Source: Aquipuribacter sp. SD81 (lineage in GTDB: Bacteria; Actinomycetota; Actinomycetes; Actinomycetales; JBBAYJ01). From it: a stretch of 64,000 bases of DNA. The stretch is from the NCBI RefSeq assembly GCF_037153975.1, contig NZ_JBBAYJ010000017.1:1-64000 (forward strand), in the 5' to 3' direction. Both the position numbers and the translations under genes were made by a program. The notes below the pieces were generated by a model. The model was not told the origin of the DNA. It saw only the letters and a list, made by a program, of their open reading frames with translations, and searched no databases. Positions 24,379-33,596 of this stretch are shown piece by piece. Position 1 is the stretch's first letter, and the number at the start of each line of letters is the position of its first letter.

Positions 24379-24980
24379 GCGACCCGACCCACCCGAGCGA
24401 GCCGGCTGCTGCGGACCGGACCGACCCCGCTCGCACGCGCCCGCCACGGCCGGAGCGCCGCGACGTCGACTCCCTCGTCCTCGTCTCCACCGGCGACGGC
24501 AAGGGGAAGTCGACCGCGGCCTTCGGCACGGTCCTGCGCGCCGTGGCCCGCGACTGGCGGGTCCTCGTCGTGCAGTTCATGAAGTCGGGCCGGTGGCACG
24601 TGGGGGAGGAGGCCGTCTGCCGGCGCCTCGGGGTGGAGTGGTGGACGATCGGCGACGGCTTCACGTGGGAGTCCGACGACCTCGACCGCTCGGCCGCGAT
24701 CGCCCGCGAGGCGTGGCGCGCCGCCGCCGAGGCCCTGGCCTCCGGCGAGTGGCAGCTCGTCGTGCTCGACGAGGTCACCTACCCCATGACGTACGGCTGG
24801 GTCGACGCCGACGAGGTCCTCGCGACCATCCGCGACCGCGCCCCGGGGACGTACGTGTACTGCACGGGCCGCAACGCCTCCGACGCGCTCGTCGAGCTCG
24901 CGGACACCGTCAGCGAGGTGCGCAAGGTCAAGCACGCGTACGCCACCGGGGTCCGCGCCCGCCGCGGCATCGACTACTGA
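24375..24980 (+). CDS. cobO: corrinoid adenosyltransferase (CobO/BtuR family)
   Basis: A 201-aa ATP:cob(I)alamin adenosyltransferase. The reversed-direction P-loop STGDGKGKSTAAFG, then QFMKSGRWHVGEE, VVLDEVTYPMTYGW and the closing YATGVRARRGIDY are all family hallmarks. It installs the upper axial adenosyl ligand on cobinamide/cobyrate intermediates and imported corrinoids, which is also the ligand form sensed by the upstream riboswitch. GTG overlaps cobQ. Confidence 0.95.
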   Translation: MSDPTHPSEPAAADRTDPARTRPPRPERRDVDSLVLVSTGDGKGKSTAAFGTVLRAVARDWRVLVVQFMKSGRWHVGEEAVCRRLGVEWWTIGDGFTWESDDLDRSAAIAREAWRAAAEALASGEWQLVVLDEVTYPMTYGWVDADEVLATIRDRAPGTYVYCTGRNASDALVELADTVSEVRKVKHAYATGVRARRGIDY

Positions 24981-24985
24981 GCGGC

Positions 24986-26032
24986 GTGACGTCGCTCTCC
25001 GGGCCCGGGCCCGACCTGCGGTCCCACGGCGACACCCAGGTGCCGCCCGGCGCCCTCGACCTCGCCGTCAACGTGCACCCCGACCCCCCGCCCGGGCTCG
25101 CGGAGCGCCTCGCCCGCCTCGACGTCGTCGCCTACCCCGACGGCGCCCGGGCGCGGGCGCTGCTCGCCGCGCGCCACGGGGTGCCGGTCGAGCACGTGCT
25201 GCTCGTCAACGGGGCGGCGGAGGCCTTCCACGCGCTCGCCCACGGGCTGCGGCCGTCGCTCGCGGCGTGCGTCCACCCGTCGTTCACCGCGCCCGAGGCG
25301 GCCCTGCGCGCCGCCGGCGTGCCGGTGCTGCGCGTGCTGCGCGACGCCCGGGACGGCTTCGCCCTCGACCCGTCGACGGTGCCGGCCAGGGCCGACCTCG
25401 TCGTGCTCGGCCGGCCCGACAACCCCACCGGGCACGTGGCGCCGCCCGACGTGCTCGCGCGGCTCGCCCGGCCAGGGCGACGGCTCGTCGTGGACGAGGC
25501 GTTCGCCGAGCACGCCGTCGACCCGCTCGAGCTCGACCGCCTCGACCGGGCGGCCGTGCCCGGGCTCGTGCGGGTCCGCAGCCTCACGAAGGTGTGGGGC
25601 GTCGCGGGGCTCCGGGTCGGCTACGTGCTCGCCGAGCCGGACGTCGTGGCCCGGCTCGCCGCCGTGCTGCAGCCGTGGCCGGTCAACGTCGCCGCCCTCG
25701 CGGTCGTCGAGCACCTCTTCGGCGACGGCGCCGAGCGGCTGGAGGCGGAGCGGCGGCTCCGGGTCGCGGCGGTGGACACAGCCCGCGCCGCGCTGCTCGC
25801 CGGCCTGCGCGACCTGCCCGGGTCGCCCGTCGAGGTCCACGCGGGCCCCGTCAACTACGTGCTGCTGCGCCACCCGTCGCTCGACCTGCGGGAGACGCTG
25901 CTCGCCCACGGCGTCGCCGTCCGCCGCTGCGACACCTTCCCCGGCCTCGACCGCTCCTGGGTGCGCGTCGCGGTCCACCCGGACCCGAGCGTCGGGCGCC
26001 GCCTGCTCGACGGGCTCGCCGCCGTCCGCTGA
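24986..26032 (+). CDS. cobC: threonine-phosphate decarboxylase-like aminotransferase (CobC/CobD type)
   Basis: A 348-aa fold-type-I PLP enzyme. GRPDNPTGHVAP contains the Asn/Pro of the PLP site, VVDEAFAEHA the Asp, and SLTKVWGVAGLRVGY the Schiff-base Lys and phosphate-binding Arg. In a cob operon such proteins decarboxylate threonine phosphate to the aminopropanol linker used by CbiB. A histidinol-phosphate aminotransferase is the structural alternative, but it is disfavoured by context. It starts five bases after cobO. Confidence 0.85.
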   Translation: MTSLSGPGPDLRSHGDTQVPPGALDLAVNVHPDPPPGLAERLARLDVVAYPDGARARALLAARHGVPVEHVLLVNGAAEAFHALAHGLRPSLAACVHPSFTAPEAALRAAGVPVLRVLRDARDGFALDPSTVPARADLVVLGRPDNPTGHVAPPDVLARLARPGRRLVVDEAFAEHAVDPLELDRLDRAAVPGLVRVRSLTKVWGVAGLRVGYVLAEPDVVARLAAVLQPWPVNVAALAVVEHLFGDGAERLEAERRLRVAAVDTARAALLAGLRDLPGSPVEVHAGPVNYVLLRHPSLDLRETLLAHGVAVRRCDTFPGLDRSWVRVAVHPDPSVGRRLLDGLAAVR

Positions 26033-26054
26033 GGCGGCCGGGCAGGATGGCCCG

Positions 26055-26522
26055 GTGCCGACGACCCCCAAGCAGCGTGTCCGCGTGCTCGCCCTCGCCG
26101 CCGCGCGACGCGAGGACGGCCGCCTCCTCGTGCAGCGCGGCACCGACCCGGCCGGCGGTGCGTTCCACCGTCTCGTCGGGGGCGGCGTCGAGTTCGGCGA
26201 GACCGCCGCGGAGGCACTCGCCCGTGAGCTGCACGAGGAGCTCGGCACCCGCGCCCGCGTCGGCGAGGTGCTCGTGTGGCACGAGAACCTCTTCACCTTC
26301 GCCGGGAAGCCCGGCCACGAGGTAGTCGCGGTGTGCGAGGCGGTCCTCGACGACCCCGCCGTGACCGGGCCCGACGACCTCGGCCGCATCCCCGGCACCG
26401 ACAGCACCGTGCACTGGGTGCCCGCCGAGGACGTGCTCGACGGGCCGCTGCCGTTCCACCCGCAGGGTGTCGTGCCCGCGCTCAGGGACTGGTACGCACG
26501 GGTGGGCGCGCCCCGCGCCTGA
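26055..26522 (+). CDS. NUDIX hydrolase
   Basis: A 155-aa pyrophosphohydrolase. The Nudix box is GGVEFGETAAEALARELHEE, with the metal-binding REXXEE core intact. The substrate cannot be read. The last ~40 bases overlap the 3' end of the convergent membrane-protein gene. It starts 22 bp after cobC; co-transcription is possible but a metabolic link is not obvious. Confidence 0.88.
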   Translation: MPTTPKQRVRVLALAAARREDGRLLVQRGTDPAGGAFHRLVGGGVEFGETAAEALARELHEELGTRARVGEVLVWHENLFTFAGKPGHEVVAVCEAVLDDPAVTGPDDLGRIPGTDSTVHWVPAEDVLDGPLPFHPQGVVPALRDWYARVGAPRA

Positions 26523-28041
26523 CGCGCGCCGCGCCCCGCCCGCCCAGCACGACGAGGCCCACGAGCACGACGGTCCACGCGACGGTGAGCGCGGCCGTCG
26601 CCGGGCCGGGCGTGGTGAGGTCCGGCAGCACCGCCCGCAGCGCGCGGTACACCGGCCACGACGTGCGGGCGAGGTCGACGACGAGGGTGTGCCGGCCCGC
26701 CTCCCGGGCCACCGGGTCGTCGCGGCCGTCGAGGGCCGTCGTGCTCGCCGTCGCCGCGACAAGGGCCGCCCACGCGCCGGCGCCCGCGAGGCCGAGGACC
26801 GCGACGAGCGCCGTCCGCCCCGCGCCCGCCCGTCCCGCGCCCCACGCCGCGCCCGCCCACGCCGCCACGAGGAGCACGGCCGCGGGCAGCACGACGACGA
26901 GCTGCCGTCCCGGCCACCACCAGCCGTGCATGGTCTGCGCGACCCAGGTCGCCACGACCCACCCGGCCGCGAGGACCGCGAGCAGGACCGTGGGCGCGGC
27001 CGCGGGCGGGCCGGCCGGGGCCCCACCGCGACGGCGGTGTACCAGCGCCCAGCCGATCGCCACCGGCAGCAGGACGACGACCGGCGCCCACGCCAGCAGG
27101 CCGAAGTCGCGGTCGACGAGCAGGCCCACGAGGCGCTGGCTGCGGGCGGCGTAGTCCGGGTCCGGGCCCGTCGCGGACACCGACCCTCCCTCGAAGTAGT
27201 CGCCCGAGGCGTAGGAGGTGAGGCCGCCGTACACCACCAGGTGGAACCACAGCCAGTGCGCGCCCGCGAGCCCGAGGCCGAGCGCCCACGTCACCTGCGC
27301 GGGCCGGTCGCGGCGCAGCCACACCAGCCCTGCGACCGCGAGCACGAGCGCGACGAGCGCGTACTTGACCGCGAGCCACGGCAGGGCGACGACCGCGAGC
27401 CCCAGTGCCACCGCGGCGCCCCGGCCCGGCCGCCCGAGCAGGCAGCCGAGCGCGAGGACGACCGCGAGCGCGGCAGGCAGCTCCGGGTACACCTGCGTCG
27501 CGTACACCGCGATCGGCGGCGACAGCGCGAACGCCGCCACGGTGACGAGCGCCGGGACGGCCGGCACGCGCAGGCGGCGCACCGAGACCCACGCCGTCAC
27601 GGCCGCCGTCACCCCTGCGAGCCCCGCGAGCGCGAGCTTGGCGAGCAGCCAGCCCGGCAGCCCGAGCCCGGGGCCCGCGGCGACGGCCGGCGCGAGCAGC
27701 AGCGGCAGCAGCGGGTCGTGGGGGCTGAGCCGGGACCCGTCGGGGCGCGGCCGGGTCTGCTCCGGCAGGTCCGCGGCGTGCCACGCCCGCCAGCGCTGCT
27801 CGGCGAGCTCGTCGGACACGTCGAGGTCGCCGTCGGTCACCAGCGACAGCGCGCTCAGCAGGTACTGCGGCTCGTCCGCCGTCACCTGCGCCCCGTACGT
27901 CGCGCGGGCGAGCGCGCCCGGCGCCGTGAGGAGCGCGACGACGACGCCCAGCGCGACGCAGGCCAGCGCGAGACGGCCCGGTCGGCCGGGCCGGCCGCGC
28001 CGGACGTCAGGCCCCGCTGCGGGCCCGCGCCCCGGCGCCAC
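26482..28041 (-). CDS. multi-pass GT-C-like membrane protein
   Basis: A 519-aa integral membrane protein with roughly 11-12 hydrophobic helices. The first extracytoplasmic loop has TADEPQYLLSALSLVTDGDLDV, with the acidic pair DE after the first helix, the arrangement of the catalytic site in GT-C (GT39/GT83-like) polyprenyl-phosphate-sugar transferases. A long loop follows near SGDYFEGGSVSATGPDPDY. GTG at 28041 is five bases after the iron-binding protein stop, so it is co-transcribed with it. Acceptor and sugar are unknown. Confidence 0.8.
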   Translation of the reverse strand: MAPGRGPAAGPDVRRGRPGRPGRLALACVALGVVVALLTAPGALARATYGAQVTADEPQYLLSALSLVTDGDLDVSDELAEQRWRAWHAADLPEQTRPRPDGSRLSPHDPLLPLLLAPAVAAGPGLGLPGWLLAKLALAGLAGVTAAVTAWVSVRRLRVPAVPALVTVAAFALSPPIAVYATQVYPELPAALAVVLALGCLLGRPGRGAAVALGLAVVALPWLAVKYALVALVLAVAGLVWLRRDRPAQVTWALGLGLAGAHWLWFHLVVYGGLTSYASGDYFEGGSVSATGPDPDYAARSQRLVGLLVDRDFGLLAWAPVVVLLPVAIGWALVHRRRGGAPAGPPAAAPTVLLAVLAAGWVVATWVAQTMHGWWWPGRQLVVVLPAAVLLVAAWAGAAWGAGRAGAGRTALVAVLGLAGAGAWAALVAATASTTALDGRDDPVAREAGRHTLVVDLARTSWPVYRALRAVLPDLTTPGPATAALTVAWTVVLVGLVVLGGRGAARVRRGARPPVRTSP

Positions 28042-28046
28042 CGGGC

Positions 28047-29075
28047 TCAGCCGTCGAGCCCGCTGCCGGCGATGAGCTCGCGGGTGCGGGCGAGCCCGCC
28101 GCCGAGGCCGTCGAGGTCGAAGGTCGCGACGCCGAGACCGTCCAGCGGCGGCAGGTCGCCGGCCGGCTCCACGCCCGCGGCGAGCGGGTACTCGAAGGTC
28201 TCCTCGGAGAAGAAGGTCTGCGCCTCCTCCGACAGCATGAACCCGACGAACTCGTCGGCGAGGTCGGGGCTGTCGCTGCTCGCGAGCTTCGCGACGCCCG
28301 TGGTGATGAGGAGGTTGCCGATGTCGCCGTCGGCGAAGAAGTAGTTCTCGGTCCCGATGCCGGGGTCCTCCGCGAGCGCGCGGTAGTTGTAGTAGTGGTT
28401 GACGAGCCCCATCGGCACCTCGCCGCGGCCGACGGCCTGCACGATGGCCGTGTTGTTGGCGTACGTCGGGGCGCCGTTGTCCGCCAGGCCCTGCAGCCAC
28501 TCCTCGGCCACCTCGTCGCCCTCGGTCTCGCGCAGCGCGGTGACGAAGTCCTGGAACGAGCCGTTGCTCGGGGCGACGGCGACCTGCCCGGCGTACTCCG
28601 GGGAGGCGACGTCGAGGACGCTCCTCGGCAGGTCCGCCGGGTCCACGGCCTCGGTGTCGTAGACGAGGGTGCGGACCCGGCCCGACATGCCGACCCAGCT
28701 GCCGTCGTCGGCCCGGAACTGCGGGTCCACGAGGTCGAGCACGGCCTGGTCGAGCGGGGCGAGGGCGCCGAGCCCGTCGAGGTAGCCGACCGCCCCCGGG
28801 CTCTGGGAGATGACGACGTCCGCAGGGCTCGCGTCCCCCTCCTGCTCCAGCAGCAGCGCGAGGTCGGCGGAGTCGCCGTAGCGCACCTCGATGTCGATGT
28901 CGTTCTCCTCCGAGAACGTCGTGAGCAGCGGTCCCACGAGGTTCTCGGTCCGCCCGGAGTACACGGTGAGGACCTCGCGGTCCGTGCCGCACGCGCCGAG
29001 GCCGGCGGCCAGGGCGAGCACGGCGCCGGCGGTGACCGCGCGGCGCGCGACGGGGCGGGGACGGGCGGGCGGCAT
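28047..29075 (-). CDS. Fe(III) ABC transporter substrate-binding lipoprotein (FbpA-like)
   Basis: A 342-aa secreted lipoprotein with lipobox LGAC. The mature start VYSGRTENLVGPLL and the double Tyr in NHYYNYRALAE are typical of bacterial transferrin-type ferric-binding proteins, where the Tyr pair ligates Fe(III). A GAGGAG ribosome site precedes the ATG at 29075. Its permease and ATPase lie 4.5 kb upstream on the same strand, separated by envelope-sugar genes. Confidence 0.9.
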   Translation of the reverse strand: MPPARPRPVARRAVTAGAVLALAAGLGACGTDREVLTVYSGRTENLVGPLLTTFSEENDIDIEVRYGDSADLALLLEQEGDASPADVVISQSPGAVGYLDGLGALAPLDQAVLDLVDPQFRADDGSWVGMSGRVRTLVYDTEAVDPADLPRSVLDVASPEYAGQVAVAPSNGSFQDFVTALRETEGDEVAEEWLQGLADNGAPTYANNTAIVQAVGRGEVPMGLVNHYYNYRALAEDPGIGTENYFFADGDIGNLLITTGVAKLASSDSPDLADEFVGFMLSEEAQTFFSEETFEYPLAAGVEPAGDLPPLDGLGVATFDLDGLGGGLARTRELIAGSGLDG

Positions 29076-29152
29076 GGGACTCCTCGGTGCTCGTGGTGAC
29101 GGGTCGGGCAGGGCGGGACGTGCGGGGGCTCCGGTCGTCCGCGGAGGCTCGC

Positions 29153-30178
29153 TCAGGCGGCGACCGTGGCGCGGTCCGGGACGGTGTCGTCGGCCCCGGC
29201 CGGGGCCTGGGCGAGCAGGTGCCGCAGCTGGCGCGCCACGACGGCCTCGAGGTCGGTGGTGGGGTCGACGCCGAGCGCGCGCAGCCGCCCGGTCGCGGCC
29301 CACGAGGCCGGCACCTCCTCGGGCGCGGCGCGCTCCACCACGACCCGCGGTGCGTCCCAGCCGGCCGTGGCCGCCGCGCCGGCCACGGCCTCGACGACCT
29401 CCGCGAGCCGGCGGGGGCGACCGGAGCCGAGGTTGACGACCCCGGGGGCGCCGCGGTCCAGCGCGGCCAGCAGGCCCGCCACGACGACGTCGACGTCGGT
29501 GAGGTCGCGCGTCCGCTCGAGCCCGCCGAGCACGCGCAGCGGCCGGCCGGCGCGGGCGGCCGCGAGCCACGCCGCCACCGCCATGTCGGGCCGCTGCCCC
29601 TCGCCGACGACCGTGAAGGGCCGGGCGACGACGACCGCGCCCCCGGCCGCCGCGCGGCGCGCGCACGCCTGCTCGACCCGCACCTTCCACCCGGCGTAGG
29701 AGCCGAGGGGGCGGACCTGGTCGGTCTCGCGGCTGGGGGCGCGCCGGCCGGCGGCGTCGAGGCAGCCGCCGTAGACGGCGGAGGAGGACATGACGACGAT
29801 CGGCACGTCCGGCGCGGTGGCGGCCAGGACGGCCTGCGCGGTGCCGAGGATGTCGCGAGCCCGGGCCGCCTCGAGCGCGACGAGGTCGGCGCCGGCTCGG
29901 GCGCGGACCCCGGAGCGCGCCGCGCAGTGCACGACCGCGTCGGCGCCGCCGCACACGTCGGGCAGGGCGGCGGTGACCGGGTCGGCGACGTCGGCGAGGT
30001 CGACGGCCAGCGGCACGAGGACGCCCGGGGCGCCGGCGGCGGCCGCGAGCACCTCGGCCGGCGCGGGCCGGCGGTCGAGGGCGACGACGTGGTCGCCGCG
30101 GCGCAGCGCCCGGGCGACGAGCCGGGAGCCGATGAAGCCGGACGAGCCCGTCACCACCATGCGCACGAGCCCGGACAT
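29153..30178 (-). CDS. NAD-dependent nucleotide-sugar epimerase/dehydratase (extended SDR)
   Basis: A 341-aa extended short-chain dehydrogenase. The NAD motif GSSGFIG opens the protein, the catalytic Ser-Tyr-Lys triad is represented by MSSSAVYGG and the YAGWK segment (YxxxK), and ARPFTVVGEGQRPDM is substrate-pocket sequence of the UDP-sugar 4-epimerase group. ATG at 30178 is used; an in-frame ATG at 30160 immediately before MVVTGSSGFIG is possible. Probably supplies a sugar for the glycosyltransferases on either side. Confidence 0.87.
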   Translation of the reverse strand: MSGLVRMVVTGSSGFIGSRLVARALRRGDHVVALDRRPAPAEVLAAAAGAPGVLVPLAVDLADVADPVTAALPDVCGGADAVVHCAARSGVRARAGADLVALEAARARDILGTAQAVLAATAPDVPIVVMSSSAVYGGCLDAAGRRAPSRETDQVRPLGSYAGWKVRVEQACARRAAAGGAVVVARPFTVVGEGQRPDMAVAAWLAAARAGRPLRVLGGLERTRDLTDVDVVVAGLLAALDRGAPGVVNLGSGRPRRLAEVVEAVAGAAATAGWDAPRVVVERAAPEEVPASWAATGRLRALGVDPTTDLEAVVARQLRHLLAQAPAGADDTVPDRATVAA

Positions 30179-30220
30179 TACATCAGCGGGGACTCCCGTA
30201 ATTGGTGGGATGCTGCTGCG

Positions 30221-31840
30221 GTGCACCGGTCCCTCGGCCTCGCAGGCGGTCTCGCGGTCGCCGCGGTCGTGACCGTCGCGGCCGTCGTCGTCATCGTGGC
30301 CACGGTCGACCCCGGTGACCTCGCGAGGGCCGCGGCCCGGCTGGCCGCGTCGCCGGGACCCGCGCTCGTGGGCCTCGTGTGCTTCGGTCTCGCGTTCGTG
30401 CTGCGCGCGCTCGCGTGGACCCGGGTCCTGCCGGCGCTGCCGCCCGGCCAGGCGTGGGCGGGCGTGCACGTGGCCCTGCTCGGCAACCGCCTGCTGCCGC
30501 TGCGGCTCGGTGAGCCGCTGCGCGTGCTGTCGGCCGTGCGGCGCTCGCCCGGGGTCGGGGTGCGGGCGGCGACCGCGTCCACGCTGTCGCTGCGCGGGGC
30601 CGACACCGTCGCCCTCCTCGCGGTCGGGGCCGCGGCGGGCCTCGCGCTCGGCCTGGACGCCCGCGACGTCGACGGCCGGGTCGTCGCCGTCACCGCGGTC
30701 GCCGCCGCCGCAGTCACCGCGGCCGGGCTGGGGTGGGGCCTGCGGCTGCGGGCCCGCGGCCACGACGTCCGGGCGCCTGGTCCGGCCGCCGTCGCGCTCA
30801 CGGTCCTCGCGTGGCCGCTGGAGGCCGTCGTCGTCCTCGTCGCGGCCCGCGCCACCGGCCTGGAGCTGTCGGTGGCGGGCGCGCTCGTCGTGACCGCCGC
30901 CGCCGTGCTCGCCCAGGTCGCCGCGGTCGCCCCCGGCGGCCTCGGCACCTACGAGGCCGGCGCCGTCGCCGGCTACGTGCTCCTCGGCCACGACCCCGCC
31001 GCCGGTCTCGCCGCCGCCCTCGTCACCCGTGCCCTCACCACGCTGTACGCCCTCGTCGCCGGAGGTTCCGCCGTGCTCGTCCCCGCCCCCACCCTGCTCG
31101 GCCGGCTGCGGCTGCCGCGACGGCGGCCCGAGCGCCCCGTCGCGCCCGCGCCCGACCCCGACGCCCCCGTCGTGCTCGTGCTGCCCGCGCACGACGAGGC
31201 CGCGACCGTGGCCGCGGTCGTGGCGCGCGCCCCGCACCGCGTGCTCGGCCGCGACGTGCGGGTCGTCGTCGTCGACGACGGCTCGCGCGACGCGACCGCG
31301 GCGCTGGCCCGCGAGGCGGGGGCCGAGGTGGTCGCGCACCCCGTCAACCGCGGCCTCGGGGCCGCGGTCCGCACCGGCCTCGCGCACGCGGTCGGCCTGG
31401 GCGCGGCGGCGGTGGCCTTCGCCGACGCCGACGGCGAGTACCCGCCCGAGGAGCTCGAGGCGCTCGTGGGGCCCGTGCTGGCGGGAGAGGCCGACTACGT
31501 CGTCGGCTCGCGCTTCGCCGGGCGCATCGACCGCATGCTCCCGCACCGGCGCCTCGGCAACCGCGTCCTCACGCTGTGGGTGCGCTGGCTCACGCGGCAC
31601 CCGGTGACGGACGGGCAGTCCGGCTACCGGGCCCTGTCCCGGGCGGCGGCGGCGGACGCCGAGGTCGTCCACGACTACAACTACGCGCAGGTGCTCACCC
31701 TCGACCTGCTCGGCAAGGGCTACCGCTACGCCGAGGTGCCGATCAGCTACGGCTTCCGCACGAGCGGGACGTCGTTCGTGCGGCTCGGCCGGTACCTGCG
31801 TGCGGTGGTGCCGGCGGTGCACCGCGAGCTCAACGCCTGA
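30221..31840 (+). CDS. flippase-like (LPG synthase TM-type) and GT2 glycosyltransferase fusion
   Basis: A 539-aa two-domain protein. Residues ~1-300 form about eight hydrophobic helices of the lysylphosphatidylglycerol-synthase transmembrane family (NRLLPLRLGEPLRVLSAVRR; APGGLGTYEAGAVAGYVLLG), lacking the aminoacyl-transferase part. Residues ~315-539 form a GT2 DPM1-like glycosyltransferase: VVLVLPAHDEAATV, VVVVDDGSRD, AFADADGEYPPEEL (DxD type) and YRYAEVPISYGFR. It could make and translocate a polyprenyl-phosphate sugar. GTG at 30221 begins the first helix. It is divergent from the epimerase by 42 bp. Confidence 0.87.
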   Translation: MHRSLGLAGGLAVAAVVTVAAVVVIVATVDPGDLARAAARLAASPGPALVGLVCFGLAFVLRALAWTRVLPALPPGQAWAGVHVALLGNRLLPLRLGEPLRVLSAVRRSPGVGVRAATASTLSLRGADTVALLAVGAAAGLALGLDARDVDGRVVAVTAVAAAAVTAAGLGWGLRLRARGHDVRAPGPAAVALTVLAWPLEAVVVLVAARATGLELSVAGALVVTAAAVLAQVAAVAPGGLGTYEAGAVAGYVLLGHDPAAGLAAALVTRALTTLYALVAGGSAVLVPAPTLLGRLRLPRRRPERPVAPAPDPDAPVVLVLPAHDEAATVAAVVARAPHRVLGRDVRVVVVDDGSRDATAALAREAGAEVVAHPVNRGLGAAVRTGLAHAVGLGAAAVAFADADGEYPPEELEALVGPVLAGEADYVVGSRFAGRIDRMLPHRRLGNRVLTLWVRWLTRHPVTDGQSGYRALSRAAAADAEVVHDYNYAQVLTLDLLGKGYRYAEVPISYGFRTSGTSFVRLGRYLRAVVPAVHRELNA

Positions 31841-31895
31841 GCGGTCACGTGCCCGTCGGGCCGTGGGTCGTCGGGGGGCGCGGGCCCCGGCGGGC

Positions 31896-32117
31896 TCAGC
31901 CCGTCGTGGCCTCGCTGCCGGCCGTCTCCTCGACCTCCGACCCGCTGCCGGACCCCGAGCCGGAGCCCGAGCCGGACCCCGAGCCGGAGCCCGAGCCGGA
32001 GCCGTCCTCCGAGCCGGTGCCGTCGAGGTTGCGGACCTCGGCGCCGTCGTCGGCGCAGGCGCTGAGCCCGCCGGCGAGCGCGACGAGGACGGCGGCGGTG
32101 GCGAGCGTGCGGCGCAT
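31896..32117 (-). CDS. small Ser-Gly-repeat lipoprotein
   Basis: A 73-aa protein with signal peptide and lipobox LSAC (Cys near residue 21), followed by a short acidic stretch and a run of about eleven Gly-Ser dipeptides encoded by a 6-bp DNA repeat (about 31938-32004), then a Glu/Thr tail. There is no folded domain, so it may be a surface tether or spacer. It lies downstream of the flavoprotein gene on the same strand. Confidence 0.75.
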   Translation of the reverse strand: MRRTLATAAVLVALAGGLSACADDGAEVRNLDGTGSEDGSGSGSGSGSGSGSGSGSGSGSEVEETAGSEATTG

Positions 32118-32192
32118 GGGTGCCCTTCCGGTGTGACGACGAGGGAGGCGCCCCCTATTTGGTGACGCTGGCGTGACCTTATCCGATGGGGG

Positions 32193-33596
32193 TCAGTCCT
32201 GGACGACGTGCTCCGCGAAGCCCTCGCGCGCGCGTGCCCACGCGGCCTCGTCGAGGGTCCCGTCGGTCCGGCGGCAGCGGACGGCGGCCTCGGCCATCGC
32301 GAGGGTGTGGTGGGTGTTGTCGTGCGCGAGGAGCCCCTGCCGGCCGAACGTCAGCAGCCCGGGGACGGCGTCGACGGCCGCGAGCACGGTCTCCAGCGCC
32401 CCCTCGCTGCCGAGCAGGTGGACCGGGTACGCCGACGGCACGCGCCGGACGTCGACCGCGGCGACGTCCGGCACCGGCAGCCCGCACGCGGCCACGCCGT
32501 CGAGCACGAGGCGGCCGAGGGCGTCGTCGCCGCTGCGCCACAGCGCGTCGCCGACCTGGCACGGCACCTCGGCGGTGAGGACCGTGACGTCGTCCGGGTC
32601 GGGCCCGTCGCGGTAGTTGCGCGGCTCCGACAGCCGGGTGACGGGCGTCTCGGGCCCGGGGAGGTAGTGGGCGTCGAAGGTCGTCCACGACGGCTGCGAC
32701 ACCGGACGGGGCACGACGAGGTGGACGACGAGCATCGCGCGGCTCGGCAGCGACGGCAGCGGTCCCCCGTCGGGGGCGGTGAGGCCCGCGAGCCGCGCGA
32801 GCAGCGGCAGGGGCACCGTCGACCACACCTGCCGGGCGCGCAGCACGCCTCGCTCGGTCGAGACGGTCCAGCCGCCGTCCTCGCGCGCGAGGGCGCTGAC
32901 CCCGGCACCGGTCACGACGTCGGCGCCCGCGGCCGAGGCGGCGTCGGCCAGCACCTCGCTGATGCGGCCGAAGCCGCCGGCCGGGTAGTGGAACCAGCGC
33001 CCGCCGGAGTCCGCGCCCGCGGCCACGCGGGCGGCGAGCCGCCACGGGGAGTCGGCGCTGATGCGCCGGCGCGCCTGCTCGCCGCTCAGCACCGACGGGT
33101 CCGCGCCCCACACCTTGCGCGCGTACGGGAAGTAGAACTCCCGCCCCATGACCGTGCCGAGCCCGCTCGTCACGTACGAGGCGAAGGACGACGTGTCGCG
33201 GCGTCGCAGCACCGCCCGGGCGCTGCTGAGCCCGGCGCGCGCGAGGAACCCCGGCGGCAGGCTCGTCGCGAGGTCGCGTGGGCTCAGCGGGAAGCCGACC
33301 CAGCGCCCGGCGAGGCGGACCCGGCCGTTGCGGCGCCGGGTCTGCAGCTCCGCGCCCAGCAGCCGCCGCAGCAGCGCCATGACGTGCGGGTCGGTGGCCG
33401 GGTGCAGCCGGTGGCTGCCGACGTCGACGCGCACGCCCCCGACGGTCCGGGAGGCCGTGAGCCCGCCGACGTGGTCCTCGCGCTCGAGCACCGCGACCGA
33501 CGAGCCCGCCTCGGCCAGCCGCAGGCCGGCCCCGAGCCCGGCGGGCCCGGCGCCCAGCACCGCGACGTCGACCTCGCCGCGGGGCAGGCCGCTCAC
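32193..33596 (-). CDS. FAD-dependent oxidoreductase, UGM/protoporphyrinogen-oxidase-like
   Basis: A 467-aa amine-oxidase-fold flavoprotein. GAGPAGLGAGLRLAEAG is the FAD dinucleotide motif, GGLTASRTVGGVRVDVGSHRL the following GG motif, and YARKVWGADPSVLSGEQA with HYPAGGFGRISEVLADA resemble UDP-galactopyranose-mutase/LPS-locus flavoproteins more than haem-pathway HemY. Its GTG overlaps the stop of the iron permease gene (GTGA), tying it to the transporter operon. The exact reaction is not predictable. Confidence 0.83.
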   Translation of the reverse strand: MSGLPRGEVDVAVLGAGPAGLGAGLRLAEAGSSVAVLEREDHVGGLTASRTVGGVRVDVGSHRLHPATDPHVMALLRRLLGAELQTRRRNGRVRLAGRWVGFPLSPRDLATSLPPGFLARAGLSSARAVLRRRDTSSFASYVTSGLGTVMGREFYFPYARKVWGADPSVLSGEQARRRISADSPWRLAARVAAGADSGGRWFHYPAGGFGRISEVLADAASAAGADVVTGAGVSALAREDGGWTVSTERGVLRARQVWSTVPLPLLARLAGLTAPDGGPLPSLPSRAMLVVHLVVPRPVSQPSWTTFDAHYLPGPETPVTRLSEPRNYRDGPDPDDVTVLTAEVPCQVGDALWRSGDDALGRLVLDGVAACGLPVPDVAAVDVRRVPSAYPVHLLGSEGALETVLAAVDAVPGLLTFGRQGLLAHDNTHHTLAMAEAAVRCRRTDGTLDEAAWARAREGFAEHVVQD

